Assembly (NCBI GenBank): GCA_028818385.1
Contig: JAPPNY010000252.1
Coordinates: 1 to 14,589, forward strand
Length of the DNA stretch: 14,589 nt
Direction: 5' to 3'
From: Spirochaetaceae bacterium
GTDB lineage: Bacteria; Spirochaetota; Spirochaetia; SZUA-6; Bin103
Each line of letters begins with the position of its first letter. Position 1 is the first letter of the stretch. The position numbers and the translations under genes were made by a program. Shown here one piece after another: positions 13,474 to 14,589 of this stretch. The notes under the pieces are model-generated. The model searched no databases. It worked only from the letters and a program-made list of their open reading frames with translations, and was not told where the DNA came from.

Positions 13474-13549
13474 CTGTAATAGCCGTAAATATTTTCATTA
13501 GAATCATTTACGAGATTCCTACGGGAAATGGCACGGCGTTTGCTATATG
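13474..13549 (+). promoter_or_regulatory. Candidate promoter region of the Na/Pi-cotransporter-family gene
   Basis: This stretch is markedly more AT-rich than the rest. TAGAAT (13499-13504) is a one-mismatch -10 box with a weak CTGTAA 19 bases upstream; a second candidate, TGCTATATG (13541-13549), fits an extended -10. An inverted repeat GTAAAT/ATTTAC (13485-13490 with 13506-13511) brackets the first -10, suggesting a possible operator. Which start is used cannot be decided from sequence. Confidence 0.35.
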
Positions 13550-13586
13550 TGTCATGGGAGGCGTCTGCCAGGCGCTGTCTCTCGGG

Positions 13587-13608
13587 TCGGTCCGACGGCT
13601 CGGTCCGA
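13587..13608 (+). promoter_or_regulatory. Tandem palindromic sites upstream of the Na/Pi-type gene
   Basis: TCGGTCCGA occurs twice, at 13587-13595 and 13600-13608, with 4 bases between. Each copy is itself a palindrome around a central T (TCGG-T-CCGA). They lie 22 bases before the start codon and just ahead of the GAGGGG ribosome site, so a bound protein or a folded leader RNA could control the gene. It does not look like a classical Pho box. Confidence 0.4.
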
Positions 13609-13629
13609 TAGAAAGAGGGGAATATCGAG

Positions 13630-14550
13630 ATGGTGGCAATTGTCGGTGGAATCGCCGGTGGCATAGGACTGTTCTTCATGGGGGCGAAGATCCTTTCGGA
13701 GCACCTCAAGTCGTTGGCCAGTCGCCGCTTGCGAATGAGTGCGTCCCGCTGGACCGGGAGTCGCTGGTCGGGATGCGCCTGGGGCATCATCGCCGGCGCT
13801 ATCACGCAGTCCATGCCGGCGTTGACCTTCATCTCCATCGGCATGTTGAGATCGGGCCTTCTGACCTGCCGGCGGGCGCTGCCGATTCTGCTGGGCGGCA
13901 ACGTGGGAGCGGTGCTGGTCCTGTTCGTGGTGATGCTCGATATCAAGCTTGCGGTGCTGTACGTGCTGGGCGTTGCGCAGATCATCGCCGTGATGACGAC
14001 GAGAGGCCGCACCGCCAAAGTAAGGTTGCAGACCATGGGCGCGGCCCTGTTCGGCATGGCGATCATGATCCTGGGCTTCGTCATGCTCAAGGACTCGGTG
14101 GCTCCGCTGGCAGGCTATGCGTGGTTCACTCACGCCGTGCAGTGGGCGGCACGCTCGCTGCCGCTCTGTCTGGTGGTCGGCCTGGTGTTGTCGGTCCTGG
14201 TGCAGTCGTCGGGCGTGGTCGCGGTCTCCGGGATCAGCATGGCGGCGGTCGGCATCCTGGGTGTCGACCACGTCATCGTGCTGCATGCCGGCGCATGCCT
14301 CGGTTCCAGCCTCAGCCTGTACCTGTTCTCGATGAACCTCAAGGGCCGACCGCGTCAGATAGCCATGTACCAGGTGCTGCACAACTGCCTGTTGTCTGCC
14401 GTATTCGTGCCGATCGTGCTCGTCGAAGCGTTTTTCGGCGTACCTTTGCTCAAGGCCGCGATGCTCGCCACCGACCTCCCGGTCGCACCGCTCCTGGGCC
14501 TGTACTTGATCTTCTGTGAGGTCACCACCGGCGTGGTAAGCGTCCGCTGA
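13630..14550 (+). CDS. Na/Pi-cotransporter-family (NptA-like) membrane protein, short form
   Basis: A 306-residue hydrophobic protein with the two inverted Na/Pi-cotransporter repeats (PF02690 type). The N-terminus GGIGLFFMGAKILSEHLKSLA is the family's opening. Each repeat has its Q-S core, GAITQSMPAL (56-65) and LVQSSGVVAV (190-199), where QSSSA is usual, and each has the GANxG-like turn, LGGNVGA (88-94) and GACLGSS (221-227). Family role: sodium-driven uptake or export of phosphate; substitutions in the Ser-rich cores make the substrate uncertain. Many bacterial members continue into a PhoU-like cytoplasmic domain, which is absent. The frame ends GVVSVR; adding one C near 14545 would give VVSVPLNPTLRGLK, closer to the family, so the 3' end may be frameshifted. 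Start ATG 13630 has GAGGGG 9 bases upstream. Bases 14551-14589 hold nothing further I can call. Confidence 0.82.
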   Translation: MVAIVGGIAGGIGLFFMGAKILSEHLKSLASRRLRMSASRWTGSRWSGCAWGIIAGAITQSMPALTFISIGMLRSGLLTCRRALPILLGGNVGAVLVLFVVMLDIKLAVLYVLGVAQIIAVMTTRGRTAKVRLQTMGAALFGMAIMILGFVMLKDSVAPLAGYAWFTHAVQWAARSLPLCLVVGLVLSVLVQSSGVVAVSGISMAAVGILGVDHVIVLHAGACLGSSLSLYLFSMNLKGRPRQIAMYQVLHNCLLSAVFVPIVLVEAFFGVPLLKAAMLATDLPVAPLLGLYLIFCEVTTGVVSVR

Positions 14551-14589
14551 ACCCCACCTTACGAGGGCTGAAGTAGCAAGCGATCGTCC

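Noticed and set aside
13490..13511. Fur-box-like AT-rich sequence
   Set aside because: Only a partial resemblance to the GATAATGATAATCATTATC consensus; too few matches to claim a Fur site.
13222..13629. tRNA, CRISPR array or transposon end in the long gap
   Set aside because: No cloverleaf-like arrangement, no regularly spaced repeats with unique spacers, and no transposase fragment or long terminal inverted repeats were seen here or elsewhere in the window.
13449..14519. 356-codon plus-strand frame overlapping the Na/Pi-type gene
   Set aside because: Out-of-frame reading of a clear membrane protein; Gly/Arg-rich and without hydrophobic segments.

Overview
GC-rich bacterial DNA with dense, mostly plus-strand operons. 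The best guess at origin is a high-GC spirochaete (Spirochaetota), probably environmental or from a metagenome assembly. This rests on the LplABC-type carbohydrate ABC genes, a binding protein whose export signal ends in an Ala-rich stretch followed by ATGTEE rather than a lipobox, and abundant Cache/HAMP plus SpoIIE/STAS signalling. It is an inference from style; no rRNA or other marker gene is present.

Left part, 1-2035, minus strand, broken genes. A TPR-like/formylglycine-generating-enzyme-family (SUMF1) gene is split by a frameshift near 685 and stops early at position 2. Behind it, in reading order upstream, lie a decayed thioredoxin-like [2Fe-2S] ferredoxin gene (1194-1450) and the 3' part of an Mrp/NBP35-type P-loop ATPase gene with a C-terminal DUF971 (GBBH-like N) domain (1447 to about 2035). 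The last two overlap by GTGA. Every frame change I could follow in this part is of the one-base-missing type.

Centre, 2093-9531, plus strand, intact. Four genes are tightly coupled (ATGA, ATGA, then a 5-base gap): a two-TM sensor-like protein without an output domain, a related sensor-HAMP unit fused to a 12-TM major facilitator transporter, a secreted ABC_sub_bind (PF04392-type) binding protein with no permease or ATPase beside it, and a Cache-HAMP-SpoIIE phosphatase with a C-terminal GHKL-like domain. Two small genes follow: a STAS anti-anti-sigma protein and a canonical RsbW-like anti-sigma kinase. Together they read as a partner-switching pathway driven by extracytoplasmic sensing. The transporter-receptor fusion and the orphan binding protein make it the candidate unusual system here. 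No sigma factor is in the window.

Right-centre, 9621-13150, plus strand: an LplB-type permease, a second permease of the LplC/YtcP type, and an LplA-like solute-binding protein, closed by a strong hairpin terminator at 13187-13221. The ATPase is missing and is presumably a shared MsmK/UgpC-type protein encoded elsewhere. The sensing operon and this ABC operon begin with almost the same promoter-like block (TTGACA-N14-GCGCAC[A/G]GTA), which hints at co-regulation.

Right end, 13222-14589: a roughly 400-base gap, partly AT-rich, with several short repeats and promoter-like elements, then a Na/Pi-cotransporter-family gene that lacks the usual PhoU-like tail and may be cut short by one more one-base loss near its 3' end.
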